A program made the translations under genes and the position numbers. The notes below the pieces were generated by a model. It saw nothing but the letters and a program-made list of their open reading frames with translations, did not search any database and was not told the origin of the DNA. Positions 34,988 to 44,543 of a stretch of 64,000 nucleotides of DNA are shown piece after piece; positions within the stretch are counted from its first letter, which is position 1; each line of letters opens with the position of its first letter. Source of the stretch: RUG695 sp050943135 (GTDB lineage: Bacteria > Planctomycetota > Planctomycetia > Pirellulales > Thermoguttaceae); contig JBMNOP010000002.1 in assembly GCA_050943135.1 (NCBI GenBank), positions 62,001 to 126,000 of the forward strand, given 5' to 3'.

Positions 34988-36028
34988 TTAATCGACCTTT
35001 TCTTCCCGGTTTGCGTCTTGCATTGCCAAGCCGGCGGCGCCAATATAACCCGCATCCGACCCAAGCTGAGCATAGTCAATCCGAATTCGTTCGGCAAGAT
35101 ATCTGAACGTACGTGACCGAAAACCTTCTCGGATATGTTCAATAAACCGCTCGCCGATTTTTGTCTCGCTGCCGCCGAACGTCATCGCCCCGCCGATAAG
35201 AATACAGGACGGATCGACAGTATGGACGAGAGAAATCAGGCCGCTGGAAATATAGAAAGCCGTCTCATCGATGAGCTTCTGTGCAAAAGCGTCGCCCGCA
35301 AGAGCCTCTTCATAGAGAATTTTTGGGATTTCGGCTTTCTGGTCCAGCGAATGGACCCTCTGTGAAAGTGAGGTATTGAGCCCAGCCATTGAAAACTCAA
35401 GCGTTCGTTTGATAAGACCCGTCGCGCTCGCATATGCTTCCAAATGCCCCTGCTGGCCGCAATTGCACCAACGTGCGTTATTGGAGATGTCTATCAGAAC
35501 GTGGCCGCATTCCCCGGCATGACAATGAACACCGTTCCAAACCTGCCCGTTAAGAATAATCCCGCAACCAATCCCCGTCCCCAATGTCATAATGACAAGA
35601 CCGGATTCGTTTTTACCGGCACCCTGCCAGTATTCCCCATAGGCGGCTGCCGCCGCATCATGCGTGAAGGTTATGGAAAAACCGGACTTCGCTTGGAGAG
35701 AATCGCGAATGGGATAATTCTGCCAACTCGGCAGGTTTGACGGAGCGATCAGAATACCGGCAGCAATATCCATGGTACCGGGGGTCGCAAGTCCCACTCG
35801 TTTGACCGAGGAACGCGGAATCCCATGATAATTCAACATTTCCTCGATTGTTTCCGAAATACGTGTCAGTGCGGCATCGGGTCCCTTTTTCCCCAATGTC
35901 GAAATCTGTTTTTTCGCAAGAGAATTGCCGTTGGCATCCAAAAACCCTATCGTGGTACTGGTTCCGCCCAGATCGATACCGATAAAACACGAAGACGAAG
36001 CACTTTCGGTTTTTTTATGCTGCATCAT
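34988..36028 (-). CDS. ROK-family sugar kinase (glucokinase-like)
   Basis: The 346-residue protein has the ATPase-fold start IGIDLGGTSTTIGFLDANG, the ROK catalytic region with THDAAAAAYGEYW and GTGIGCGIILNGQVW, and the zinc-site region GECGHVLIDISNNARWCNCG followed by QQGHLEAYAS. The usual CxCGxxGCxE reads CNCGQQGHLE, so the third Cys is His, a ligand that can still bind zinc. It probably phosphorylates glucose or N-acetyl sugars with ATP. Its start codon overlaps the stop of the nuclease gene by one base (TAATG), so the two are translationally coupled. No DNA-binding domain is present, so it is a kinase rather than a ROK repressor. Confidence 0.88.
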   Translation of the reverse strand: MMQHKKTESASSSCFIGIDLGGTSTTIGFLDANGNSLAKKQISTLGKKGPDAALTRISETIEEMLNYHGIPRSSVKRVGLATPGTMDIAAGILIAPSNLPSWQNYPIRDSLQAKSGFSITFTHDAAAAAYGEYWQGAGKNESGLVIMTLGTGIGCGIILNGQVWNGVHCHAGECGHVLIDISNNARWCNCGQQGHLEAYASATGLIKRTLEFSMAGLNTSLSQRVHSLDQKAEIPKILYEEALAGDAFAQKLIDETAFYISSGLISLVHTVDPSCILIGGAMTFGGSETKIGERFIEHIREGFRSRTFRYLAERIRIDYAQLGSDAGYIGAAGLAMQDANREEKVD

Positions 36029-36663
36029 TATTTTTCCTTATCGGTGGATTCCGGAAGAGACCAAATCCCGATTCGTTCCGATTTTGCTTCGTTTTCAGCA
36101 TTTTGGAACCGAAGTTTCATTGACTTCGAATAATTATACTGCGGTTCGTATACGCCGAGTCCACGCCGGATCAATTCTTCATTCAGAAGGTCGGTTCCAT
36201 CACGCCCGAGATAGACCAACGAAAGACGACGACCGTAGCGATCAACCAAGTCACCGTCACTTCGCAGCACAACCATATTGTTAAAAGCTGCGATTCTATT
36301 GGTGGTATACGCGGTCGCTTCGACGCCAAACGGTTGTGGATCGGTCTTTGGTTTGGCGGTTTCCGGAGTATCAACGCCGATCAGACGGACACGGACAGAC
36401 GCTCCGTCCGAAACAACAACGATCGTATCGCCGTCAACAACCCGTTCAACACGACACAGCTCTTCGGCTTTGTAATTCGCCGTACTCTGCTCGTTTTTGG
36501 GGACATCGGGTTGAGAATTCCCTCGGAAAATTCCCGGATCGGAACTCGCGATAAACAAGAAGTAGATCACGGCTCCGATCACCAATCCGATCAAAAAGCC
36601 TCCAGGTTTCGCGTTCGGGTTTTGTTCCACTTTTGGTTGTTCTGTTCCGTTAAACAATGACAT
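36028..36663 (-). CDS. Membrane-anchored thermonuclease-like (SNase) protein
   Basis: The 211-residue protein has one N-terminal membrane anchor (GGFLIGLVIGAVIYFLFIAS). The outer part is a staphylococcal-nuclease OB-fold domain: RVVDGDTIVVVSDGASVRVR, LIGVDTPE, then the YGRRLSLVYL strand with the catalytic-region arginine and ELIRRGLGVYEPQ. These motifs retain the calcium-binding Asp and both key Arg positions, so the enzyme may degrade DNA or RNA outside the membrane. It is the middle gene of a three-gene operon (37833 to 34988), 51 bases after the sensor-like protein and overlapping the ROK kinase gene. Confidence 0.85.
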   Translation of the reverse strand: MSLFNGTEQPKVEQNPNAKPGGFLIGLVIGAVIYFLFIASSDPGIFRGNSQPDVPKNEQSTANYKAEELCRVERVVDGDTIVVVSDGASVRVRLIGVDTPETAKPKTDPQPFGVEATAYTTNRIAAFNNMVVLRSDGDLVDRYGRRLSLVYLGRDGTDLLNEELIRRGLGVYEPQYNYSKSMKLRFQNAENEAKSERIGIWSLPESTDKEK

Positions 36664-36714
36664 TTACGTAATCCATGTTCGCCTTGAAGTTGCCCTCACA
36701 GAAAAGGGCTCTCA

Positions 36715-37833
36715 TTAGGGAGGTACCGTCAGGCAAGCAAGTTGCCCGGTCGGAAGTAAAATCAACAGACGAACAGCTCGAATCTCGGTGAACGTTATTG
36801 ACACCAAAGGAGCCTGATCGGCCGCCATCGGTGCGGTTACCGCCGGAGAGTCAACTTTGGCCTGAAAAGAGCCGTCTGCCTTCCAAATTCTTACGCTCGG
36901 TTGGGGCCCAGCGTCGGTAGTCAAGAACGAACCATCACCCAGCATCATAATCGAAGCAGGGTTCGCGGCACCGGTAAAGGTCTCATCTTCACGGCCGTCG
37001 CGAGACGGGGCTTTCTCGAGTGACCTTTCCCGAATCCAATGCCCATCAAGTGCCGAAAAAGCCTCGACCCGAAACTTATCGGGATGGGTCACAAAGATTG
37101 TCTCATTTTTCGTATCGACGTCAAGATCGAAGAAGGAATAACGTCCTTTTTGGAATCCGGGAAATTCGTATTCCTCGCTCGGCAACCCCCAATCGGATAC
37201 TTCCTTTTTGGGATCAATTCGGTAAAATTTCCCCAGTCCGGCGTCTGCGGCAAATAAATCACGGCTGTCAGCCGCAAGACCGGTAATCTCGGCTTCGGGA
37301 TTCAGTTCGATGTAGGGGGTAAATCCCTTGGTCTCGGGGTCAAAAATACAGATCGTGTTTGAAAACGCGGCAAGAAGTTTTCCGTAGAAAACAGACTCCG
37401 AATTCATTACAAAATGCGAAGCCGTCGGAACTTTGTCCAACGGAATATCGTAGAGTCCCCTGACCTGGAGCCCGCCGTTGGGTGTATCGAAAAGTCGGTA
37501 ATACCCAAGCTTCTGATGCTGAAAAACGAAAAAGTCGTTCAAAAAACCCGCAGAAACGGAAACAGCATTTGTCGCCTCGGTTGAAAGAAGCGCCAGACTC
37601 GGTGTCGGTCCGGAAGAAGAACGGGTCAAACGAAAATCGGAAACGTCCGGAGACGGTTCACACCATTTGAGATAGATGCCGCCGACTGCCCCCAAAAAGA
37701 TCGTAACCAACGCCAAGGTCGACAGAATCCCCAACGAAGTGTCCGGCGAAAAAAAACGAAGAAGTCTACGCAACTTGTGGGGTTCTGCGCTCCTCGGTTC
37801 ACTGAAATTCCAGTTGTTCTTCGAATTTGTCAC
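36715..37833 (-). CDS. Membrane-anchored beta-propeller-like protein, function unknown
   Basis: I place the start at GTG 37833 because GGAGGAG lies eight bases before it and a promoter sits just upstream; the product has 372 residues. One membrane helix (LGILSTLALVTIFLGAVGGI) follows a ~45-residue cytoplasmic part. The outer ~300 residues are rich in short strands with DLFAADAGLGKFYRI, ETIFVTHPDKFRVEAFSALD and ASIMMLGDGSFLTTDAGPQP, which looks like an NHL/WD-type propeller. No catalytic residues stand out. It is first in the operon with the SNase-like protein and the ROK kinase; what links them is not evident. Confidence 0.65.
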   Translation of the reverse strand: MTNSKNNWNFSEPRSAEPHKLRRLLRFFSPDTSLGILSTLALVTIFLGAVGGIYLKWCEPSPDVSDFRLTRSSSGPTPSLALLSTEATNAVSVSAGFLNDFFVFQHQKLGYYRLFDTPNGGLQVRGLYDIPLDKVPTASHFVMNSESVFYGKLLAAFSNTICIFDPETKGFTPYIELNPEAEITGLAADSRDLFAADAGLGKFYRIDPKKEVSDWGLPSEEYEFPGFQKGRYSFFDLDVDTKNETIFVTHPDKFRVEAFSALDGHWIRERSLEKAPSRDGREDETFTGAANPASIMMLGDGSFLTTDAGPQPSVRIWKADGSFQAKVDSPAVTAPMAADQAPLVSITFTEIRAVRLLILLPTGQLACLTVPP

Positions 37834-37856
37834 CGGTGAATCTCCTCCTGGTGACC

Positions 37857-37885
37857 AGTCTAACATTTCCCCCCCAGGGTGTCAA
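37857..37885 (-). promoter_or_regulatory. Promoter of the propeller-SNase-ROK operon
   Basis: On the minus strand TTGACA (37880-37885) and TAGACT (37857-37862) are 16 bases apart. Transcription would begin near 37850, just before the ribosome binding site of the GTG start at 37833. The rest of 37886-38057 shows nothing I can name. Confidence 0.65.
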
Positions 37886-38057
37886 TCACACAGAAAAGGA
37901 GTAAAAGACTCACGTCCGGCATTGTTGAAAAGGAGGAACCTCTTTGTCGCGGTCCGGATTGGAAAACAATCGCAAATCGTCGAGGTTTCGCCATCCGGTC
38001 AAGACGCGAATGTCGTCGTTATATCTTCCGATTTCCTGTGTTCCCTTCATGAATAAA

Positions 38058-38100
38058 GAGATTCCCCGAAATCTTCTTCGCGAACACTCCGGGGAATCTC
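38058..38100 (-). terminator. Hairpin after the EF-hand gene
   Basis: An 11-bp perfect inverted repeat (GAGATTCCCCG/CGGGGAATCTC) with a 21-base loop lies ~38 bases past the stop of the minus-strand EF-hand gene and is followed by TTTATT. Confidence 0.6.
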
Positions 38101-38137
38101 GATACGGCTACCGGGAAAATCGACTATTTGCTTCATT

Positions 38138-39043
38138 TCACCTGCGGTTCCAACCTGGCCCCCGCCGACCGTTAAAACGCGGGCCAGGCGGCAGAGTTCG
38201 TTTGAGCTCCTCTTCGGAAAGTAGGCCGTCACCGTTGGTATCGACACTCTCGAAAAATTTGACCCGCGCTTCACAGACGACTTTGTTCAACTCGGTAATT
38301 TCGATTGAACCGTCTTCCTTCTTGATCTCTTCGACCGAGTGGAAAAGGCCTCCGATCGGGCCTATCCCCTGGGGAATCCCGGTTACTCCCGTCGGTCGGC
38401 GGGACGGTTCGTTCTGTCCCGGTGTCCGACGAGGACGACGTTCTTGATCCCGATTGAGATTCAGGTCGTTTTTCGGTCCGGAACCATCAGAACGGCGGTT
38501 CATAAAGGGAAGCGACCGAAACTCTTCCTCGCTCAGGAAGCCATCTTTGTCGACATCGGCTCCGAAAAATGCATTACGAGTTTCTTCGCGCATCCGTTTC
38601 GGAAGTTTCGACAGATCGATCAGACCATCTTCGGTCCTGGCAAAGGCCAGAGGGTCGCGCATTGGGAAATCACCCCTCTCGGGATTGGAAGGACGATCGA
38701 AACCGGGACGCCCGAAGGGACGGATCGACCTTAGCTCGTCTCGACTGAGAACACCATCTTTGTCGGCATCGGCCTCATCCAATTTCTTTTCAAAATCCGC
38801 AGAAAGCAGACTGACGGCTTTATCGATCGGAATGTTTCCCTCCTCGTTTTTTACCTGATCGAAGATCTCGGGCATTATTCCAAACGGACCGCTCATACGA
38901 CCGGGACCTCGTGGCCTTTGCTCGTCGGAAGGCGCGGCTGGCCTTTGATCGGCCTCTGAAACTTCAGCGGCATGTTGGGCAAAGGAGAGCACTGTGACTG
39001 ATAACAGAGCAAGCGTAAGGGTAGCGAGAGTTGTTCGTTTCAT
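38138..39043 (-). CDS. Secreted EF-hand calcium-binding protein
   Basis: The ATG at 39043 follows GGAGTTCTTGCG and starts a signal peptide (MKRTTLATLTLALLSVTVLS, then FAQHA); the product has 301 residues. Three clear EF-hand loops appear: DADKDGVLSRDE, DVDKDGFLSEEE and DTNGDGLLSEEE. They are separated by proline- and arginine-rich linkers (PRGPGRMSGPFG and RRPRRTPGQNEPS). A fourth possible helix-loop region (TEDGLIDLSKLPKRM) lacks the full ligand set. Such proteins are common in planctomycetes and probably buffer or sense calcium outside the cytoplasm. It is followed by its own hairpin. Confidence 0.85.
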   Translation of the reverse strand: MKRTTLATLTLALLSVTVLSFAQHAAEVSEADQRPAAPSDEQRPRGPGRMSGPFGIMPEIFDQVKNEEGNIPIDKAVSLLSADFEKKLDEADADKDGVLSRDELRSIRPFGRPGFDRPSNPERGDFPMRDPLAFARTEDGLIDLSKLPKRMREETRNAFFGADVDKDGFLSEEEFRSLPFMNRRSDGSGPKNDLNLNRDQERRPRRTPGQNEPSRRPTGVTGIPQGIGPIGGLFHSVEEIKKEDGSIEITELNKVVCEARVKFFESVDTNGDGLLSEEELKRTLPPGPRFNGRRGPGWNRR

Positions 39044-39261
39044 CGCAAGAACTCCACATTCGTTTCTCGGAATGTTTATCCCCCCACGATTAGCGTGAAA
39101 GACCAATTCAACACAAACAAAATCTGGGGGCTAATGATAAAACTCCCCGGAAACGAAAAAGTTTCGATCAAGCGAAAAACTTAAAATCCGCCGCGACGGA
39201 CGCGGTTAAAAGCTTCGAGGTCAAGACCGAGGCTTTGATTCGGACGAGGTCGGCTTCGCAT

Positions 39262-39850
39262 TCAATGGTTGTGGGTCTCTGCGTCGCCGGTCGACTCCGG
39301 GAAATTCAAAACGCACTTCCAATCGACGCGACCGTCACCAATAATTTTGTCGCCTGACTCCTCTGATACCGGGTCGTCTCGGAATGGTTGAGATATTTTT
39401 CGATAAGAACGTAAGGGTCGGTACCTTCGATAACGCCATGGGCATGATAGCCGACATCCATATCAAACAGCTTCGCAACTTCGGCACCCTTGGCGAACTT
39501 CTCTCCGCTCTCCTGGCAACCATCGATCCCATCGTTTCCCATGCTCGGACGAATGATAAATCTTGCTTCAAGTTCTTTAGTGGAAATCGAGGGTGTTCTT
39601 CAGGCTTGTAAGGTACTCGATCGTGACGCGACCAGAATAGGAACCGTTGCGGAATAGGCCTGGTATCATCTTGACATCTGTGAAGTTCCTTGGTACCGAA
39701 ACCACCGAACCCCGCATATTCAACCTCTTGGTATTCCATCGTGGTGACATCGGCCATTCGTTTCGCAGGATCATCGGAAAGACTTCCGACGGTATAGAGC
39801 TGAAGACAAATGGGAATATCTTTAATGCGGCCGAAGTAAATGTGGGGAAT
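39262..39850 (-). pseudogene. Sugar phosphate isomerase/epimerase, broken by several frameshifts
   Basis: The minus strand first reads DIPICLQLYTVGSLSDDPA, then MADVTTMEYQEVEYAGFGG (39850 to ~39680), a typical start of xylose-isomerase-like TIM barrels. The frame is then lost. Another frame carries SYSGRVTIEYLTSLKNTLDF, a third DMDVGYHAHGVIEGTDPYVL. The last reads GDGRVDWKCVLNFPESTGDA to TGA at 39262, a usual C-terminal region. The pieces are shortened and at least three shifts are needed, so the gene is dead. It resembles, at family level, the intact isomerase at 49194-50036. The remainder of 39044-40067 contains nothing else I can support. Confidence 0.75.
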
Positions 39851-40067
39851 CAGGCCACTTAGGCAGTCACGGCCGCAAAACCCATCTTTATCCTATCGCG
39901 TCTTGTCGGTTCCATTTGTTTCACCTTTCTGCTCAACCGCCTGAATATTTTCGGCTCGGTAGCCCATTTTTGGTGGTGTGTCAGAACCATTCGCCAAAAC
40001 CGATACCGCCGAATATAAAACTTGGACAAGCATTCGCCTAAGTTCTGAGGCAAAAAGAAACAAGATC

Positions 40068-41861
40068 TCATCGGGAAAGGGCTGGCTGAATCCAAAGCCC
40101 CCAATCTTGACTATTCCCGTCGTCACCGGGTTCAACGACCAAATCAAGTACCTCGACTCCCTCGACAAGGATGCTGATTTCGCGTACCAGGTGATCCTGA
40201 ACGACGGGACCTGTATAGAGTTCTTTTCCGTCACCGATAACACGAAACCGGACCGACCCGCAATGTCCGTCGGAAATACCGCATAAGCTCGTAAAGGTCG
40301 ACCATTTCTTACCGAGTCGAAATCGATGTAGCGACGGGGCATGGGCGAATATTCCCGACTCATAATAATCGCCGCCAGCAGTAATAAAGAGTTCTTGGGG
40401 AACGCGGTCACGAAGAATTCGATCGATTCCATTGTGTGCATCCACCCAAAGAGCCTCGGAAAGATTCATATTGTTAACATCATCCGCAACCTCGTCCGGC
40501 GATACAAGATGAGGCGGATCGGTCATTCGACGTAAAAGGTGCCTCCCTTTTCGAATCAATATCGGATCGGCACCACGCCGTTCGAGTTCCCAAACAACTT
40601 CTTGAAGTCTGTCGATATTCCAACACTCAAAAAGACGCCGCATCAGAAACTCCGGGGCAAAAGAATTTAGTCGCCGCAACCCATCGGGAGAAAGTTTTTC
40701 GTCAACCTCATAAGTCACCGTCGCATCAAAGACAGCACCTTGGACTCCGATACCAGCGAGACGTAATTGATATCCTGTCTCAGTCAGCTCGGTAATCGTC
40801 ATCGAAAAATTGCCGTCGGAATCAGGCCGGGTGATAAAACTTTTCGCGTCGTAATCGCCGGGAACCGAGGAATCGTCATTGTATGCTATCACACCGGCCA
40901 GCGGGACATCAGAATCAAAACGTCCTTTCAACAAAAGTTCGATCTCTCCGTTTTCCTTGCGTTGTAATTTCCCCTGCAACAGGAGGATTCTCCACTTGGG
41001 TTGGGTGAACGCATAGGGAATGTCACCGGCAAAAGCCCGACATCGAGAAAGACGCATTCCATCGGCTTCGGTAAGAAAAGCCCCCTTCCCCTCACCACGC
41101 TCCTCTCGGGCATAATAATTATTCCCGAGCCCCATCAACGAGTAACCAAGAACGCGCCGCTGCGCGTCGGTTTCGGCGTTATGCAAGAGTCCGAATGCGT
41201 GTCCGAGTTCATGGGCCAACGCACCGATGTAACGGGTATTAAACTCCCCGAGCGAAAGTTTCCCTCCCGGGGTCACAGGAGTGTCCGAAGTTAAAAGCTC
41301 CGGGTTCAGGTGGTCATCATCCATCGCCAGAGCGATTCCGAAAAGATGATTTCCTGAGCCGACAATCGGTCCGCGGTGGAACGGTTCCCCTTCTTCGGTA
41401 GCCGTTGTCAACCGCTGAAAAATAACGACGACCTCGCTGGAAGGATGTATGGGTCGAAGCCCGTTTGTCCCCCCCTTGAGTGCCTCGGAGACCTCTTTGT
41501 AGATCTGTCTGTAATTTCCCTTTCCATAAAAAGAAACCGGATATTTCCCTTTGACATGACGGATGGAGAGGCGCGATGGATCTGTCGGGTCAAGGTCAAG
41601 GGCAAAAGTCATCGGGCCATATCCGAGACGCTCCATTTCTTTGCGATAGAATTCACGAACATGATTCATCACCCGGCAAAGTCTGACAGGCGCGTCGGGA
41701 CCGGGCTCACTGTCAGCCGGGGTAAAATAGACGACGCGTACGGGAGGAAGTTCGTCCGCGGAGGGGTCTTCCGCGAGAAGTAATCGGAGAAAACCGAAAA
41801 CAAAGAGAAAAACAAGGCAAAACATATTCGCAAGACGGCGGTTTCGAGGATTTTGTAGCAT
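40068..41861 (-). CDS. Secreted zinc metalloprotease with C-terminal NPCBM-like domain
   Basis: The 597-residue protein begins with a signal segment (FCLVFLFVFGFLRLLLA). The zinc motif HELGHAFGLLH occurs at 217-227, the HExxHxxGxxH pattern of metzincin peptidases. A helical region follows, and the last ~140 residues resemble an NPCBM carbohydrate-binding domain (EALWVDAHNGIDRI, then YYESGIFAHAPSLHRFRLG and WSTFTSLCGISDG). It probably cleaves glycoproteins or mucin-like substrates outside the cell. It is the last gene of the ThuA-glpF-glpK-tagO operon, six bases from the preceding gene. A middle region (~310-390) looks like a fibronectin-type or carboxypeptidase-regulatory sandwich. Confidence 0.82.
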   Translation of the reverse strand: MLQNPRNRRLANMFCLVFLFVFGFLRLLLAEDPSADELPPVRVVYFTPADSEPGPDAPVRLCRVMNHVREFYRKEMERLGYGPMTFALDLDPTDPSRLSIRHVKGKYPVSFYGKGNYRQIYKEVSEALKGGTNGLRPIHPSSEVVVIFQRLTTATEEGEPFHRGPIVGSGNHLFGIALAMDDDHLNPELLTSDTPVTPGGKLSLGEFNTRYIGALAHELGHAFGLLHNAETDAQRRVLGYSLMGLGNNYYAREERGEGKGAFLTEADGMRLSRCRAFAGDIPYAFTQPKWRILLLQGKLQRKENGEIELLLKGRFDSDVPLAGVIAYNDDSSVPGDYDAKSFITRPDSDGNFSMTITELTETGYQLRLAGIGVQGAVFDATVTYEVDEKLSPDGLRRLNSFAPEFLMRRLFECWNIDRLQEVVWELERRGADPILIRKGRHLLRRMTDPPHLVSPDEVADDVNNMNLSEALWVDAHNGIDRILRDRVPQELFITAGGDYYESGIFAHAPSLHRFRLGKKWSTFTSLCGISDGHCGSVRFRVIGDGKELYTGPVVQDHLVREISILVEGVEVLDLVVEPGDDGNSQDWGLWIQPALSR

Positions 41862-41867
41862 GGTACA

Positions 41868-43016
41868 CTATCTTGAACGATCGTCTTTATTTTGCCTTTC
41901 GAAAATTTTTCGGCGTGCCGTAAACTCCAAAATTCCGTTCAGGAGGAGTACCATTCCGACCTGGACACCAACCAGAACGGCGGTAATGCTGTTAACCTGA
42001 TACAGAAAGATGGCACCAATCCCACAGATGGCTGTGGTCAAATAAATTGTTAAAACCGAACCGGTCTTCGATAGGCCGATGGCCACCAGCCGATGGGAAT
42101 AATGATTTGTATCACCGGTAAAAGGAGATTTCCCGTGAGCCAGGCGAATACAAATGACGCTGATCGTGTCATAGAGGGGAACAGCAAAAATGCAAAGGGG
42201 AGCCAGTACGGTACGAGAAGGTGTTCCGCTCCCCGTGAAGGTTGACGAAAGTGTAACCGTCGCCAATAGAAAACCAATGAAGTAGGCACCGCCATCTCCC
42301 ATAAAAAGGCGTGCCTTCGGCATATTGTGAAACCAAAACCCCATAATTGCACCGATCAGAATAATCAAGAAGCCGCCAAGGAAAATTTGGGGATCTCCCG
42401 ATTCTCTGTTCGGAGAACAAAAAAATAAAATCGCGGCCAAAAATGCCGCACAAATGGCTGCGACTCCCGACGAAAGACCATCCATATTATCGATCAGATT
42501 AAATGAGTTCGTCAGCCCCACAATCCATAAAAGACTTACCAGCTTGGTCAGGATCGGAATATTCAGAAAAAACGTGGCTTCCCATCCCAAAGCAACAGCC
42601 GCCGCGGCAACCAAAAATTCAATCGAGAGACGAAGCTTCCAACTGAGTCCGTAACGATCATCCAGGGTTCCGAGAAGAAAGAGTAAAGAGGCCAGTCCCA
42701 AAAGAGCAGCCAGACGCCCTCCACTGGACATTATCCCGGCGGCATGGAGAAGAAACGTCTCCCCGACCGGAAGGGAAATACCTCGGACAACCAGATAGGC
42801 CGCACCGTACAGGAGGAAGATTGGAACCAAAACCCCACACCAGATCCCGATTCCGCCACCAAGCGGAACAGGGGAGGAGTGGATTTTACGCTCACTGGGT
42901 CGATCGAGTAAACCAACCTTCGGTGCAGTTTGCCGAACCAGGAGACAAACCGAAAAACTTACAACAAATGCAACAGTTCCGGCAACGGTTAATCCTATCA
43001 GCACGTCATTCCCCAT
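41868..43016 (-). CDS. Undecaprenyl-phosphate sugar-1-phosphate transferase (TagO/WecA-like)
   Basis: The enzyme links a sugar 1-phosphate, usually GlcNAc, to undecaprenyl phosphate to start a surface polysaccharide. The 382-residue protein has ten or eleven membrane helices. It shows the family motifs VGLLDRPSERKIHSSPVPLG GGIG at the N-terminus, LDDRYGLSWKLRL, NSFNLIDNMDGLSSGVA and FMGDGGAYFIGFLLA, and a basic HYSHRLVAIGLSKT loop. ATG 43016 is preferred to the TTG at 43028. It overlaps the glpK stop by 11 bases, which suggests translational coupling. Which polymer it starts is not visible here; the exopolysaccharide operon at 52-60 kb lacks its own initiating transferase and may use it. Confidence 0.88.
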   Translation of the reverse strand: MGNDVLIGLTVAGTVAFVVSFSVCLLVRQTAPKVGLLDRPSERKIHSSPVPLGGGIGIWCGVLVPIFLLYGAAYLVVRGISLPVGETFLLHAAGIMSSGGRLAALLGLASLLFLLGTLDDRYGLSWKLRLSIEFLVAAAAVALGWEATFFLNIPILTKLVSLLWIVGLTNSFNLIDNMDGLSSGVAAICAAFLAAILFFCSPNRESGDPQIFLGGFLIILIGAIMGFWFHNMPKARLFMGDGGAYFIGFLLATVTLSSTFTGSGTPSRTVLAPLCIFAVPLYDTISVICIRLAHGKSPFTGDTNHYSHRLVAIGLSKTGSVLTIYLTTAICGIGAIFLYQVNSITAVLVGVQVGMVLLLNGILEFTARRKIFERQNKDDRSR

Positions 43017-44535
43017 GTTCCCACGCAAAGGAACGGGTTACAGCCTTTTTCCAACCGCCATAATACTCTTCCCTTTTTTCGATGTCCAAAGAGGGGATAA
43101 ATTCAGCATCGGCCGACCAGTTTTTTCGAATTTCATTGCGGTCGGACCAGAAGCCGACTGCCAGTCCGGCAAGATATGCGGCTCCTAGAGCGGTTGTTTC
43201 GGTAATTAGAGGACGAATGACCCTCCGTCCGATGATGTCGGCCTGAAATTGCATCAGGAACGGATTTCGGCTGGCCCCCCCGTCGACTCGAAGCGTCGGT
43301 TCAACCCCCGACGATGCGACGGTCGGCCGGTCTTTCTCCATTGCCTCGAGAACATCGCGCGTCTGATAAGCGATTGACTCGAGGGAAGCACGGATCAGGT
43401 GATTTCGGTTGGAACCGCGGGTCAGGCCCAACACCGCACCACGTGCGTACATGTCCCAGTAAGGCGCACCGAGCCCCACAAACGCCGGGACGACATAAAC
43501 CCCACCGTTATCGGGGACCTTGGTGGCATAATAGGCGGAATCGGCCAAATCATCAATCAGACGCAACTCGTCGCGCAGCCACTGAACAACGGCACCGCCG
43601 ACAAAGATTGAACCTTCCAACGCGTATTCAACCTTGTGGTCAATCCCGACGGCGATGGTGGTCAGTAACCCGCTATGGGATTCAACGGGTTTTTCTCCGA
43701 CATTCATCAGAAGAAAACAACCGGTTCCGTAGGTGTTTTTGGCATCACCGGGATAAAAAGCGGCCTGACCGAAGAGAGCAGACTGTTGGTCGCCGGCAAT
43801 CCCGGAAATCGGGATTCCACTCCAGATTTTCTTTCCGTCGGGAGCCGTAAGTGCCGTGAAACCGTAAACTTCGGAAGAACTGCGAACCTCGGGAAGAATC
43901 GATTCGGGAATATCGAGCGCGCGAAGAATTTCACGGTCCCAACACAACTTTTCTATGTTATAAAGCATTGTTCGGGACGCGTTCGTTACATCGGTGACGT
44001 GGACACAACCACCGGTCAGATTCCAAACCAGCCAGCTATCTATGGTACCGAAGAGCAGGTCACCGTTAAGAGCCTTTTCACGCGCCCCGGAAACATTGTC
44101 AAGGATCCATTTGATCTTCGTCCCGCTGAAATAGGCATCGGGAAGAAGACCGGTGGCTTTGCGAATGTAGGGAGTCATTCCATCGGCGTCAAGCTTCGCA
44201 CAGATCGGAGCGGTTCTTCTGCACTGCCACACAATAGCGTTGCAGATCGGTTTACCGGTACTCCGATCCCACATGACGGTCGTTTCGCGCTGATTGGTAA
44301 TCCCAATCGCGGCGATTTGGTTCGGTTCGACACTGGCAGAGGAAAGGACCTCCTCAATCACCGAATACTGAGTAATCCAAATCTCAATGGGGTTATGCTC
44401 AACCCATCCCTCTTTCGGATAGATCTGAGTAAACTCCCGTTGACCGACCGCCGCGACCCGATGACTCTGATCAAAAAGAATCGCCCGCGAGCTGGTTGTT
44501 CCCTGATCAATGGCTAAAATATAACTTTTCTGCAT
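43006..44535 (-). CDS. glpK: Glycerol kinase
   Basis: The 509-residue FGGY-family kinase phosphorylates glycerol with ATP to glycerol 3-phosphate. Landmarks are AIDQGTTSSRAILFDQ at the start, GITNQRETTVMWDRSTG, TDVTNASRTMLYNI, the nucleotide-site segment GIAGDQQSALFGQ, and LRVDGGASRNPFLMQFQAD near the end. Length and motif order equal those of typical GlpK proteins. The glycerol facilitator gene ends eight bases before it, and the TagO-like gene overlaps its stop. Together with glpF it forms the glycerol uptake module. Confidence 0.95.
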   Translation of the reverse strand: MQKSYILAIDQGTTSSRAILFDQSHRVAAVGQREFTQIYPKEGWVEHNPIEIWITQYSVIEEVLSSASVEPNQIAAIGITNQRETTVMWDRSTGKPICNAIVWQCRRTAPICAKLDADGMTPYIRKATGLLPDAYFSGTKIKWILDNVSGAREKALNGDLLFGTIDSWLVWNLTGGCVHVTDVTNASRTMLYNIEKLCWDREILRALDIPESILPEVRSSSEVYGFTALTAPDGKKIWSGIPISGIAGDQQSALFGQAAFYPGDAKNTYGTGCFLLMNVGEKPVESHSGLLTTIAVGIDHKVEYALEGSIFVGGAVVQWLRDELRLIDDLADSAYYATKVPDNGGVYVVPAFVGLGAPYWDMYARGAVLGLTRGSNRNHLIRASLESIAYQTRDVLEAMEKDRPTVASSGVEPTLRVDGGASRNPFLMQFQADIIGRRVIRPLITETTALGAAYLAGLAVGFWSDRNEIRKNWSADAEFIPSLDIEKREEYYGGWKKAVTRSFAWEHGE

Positions 44536-44543
44536 TCAGCCTT

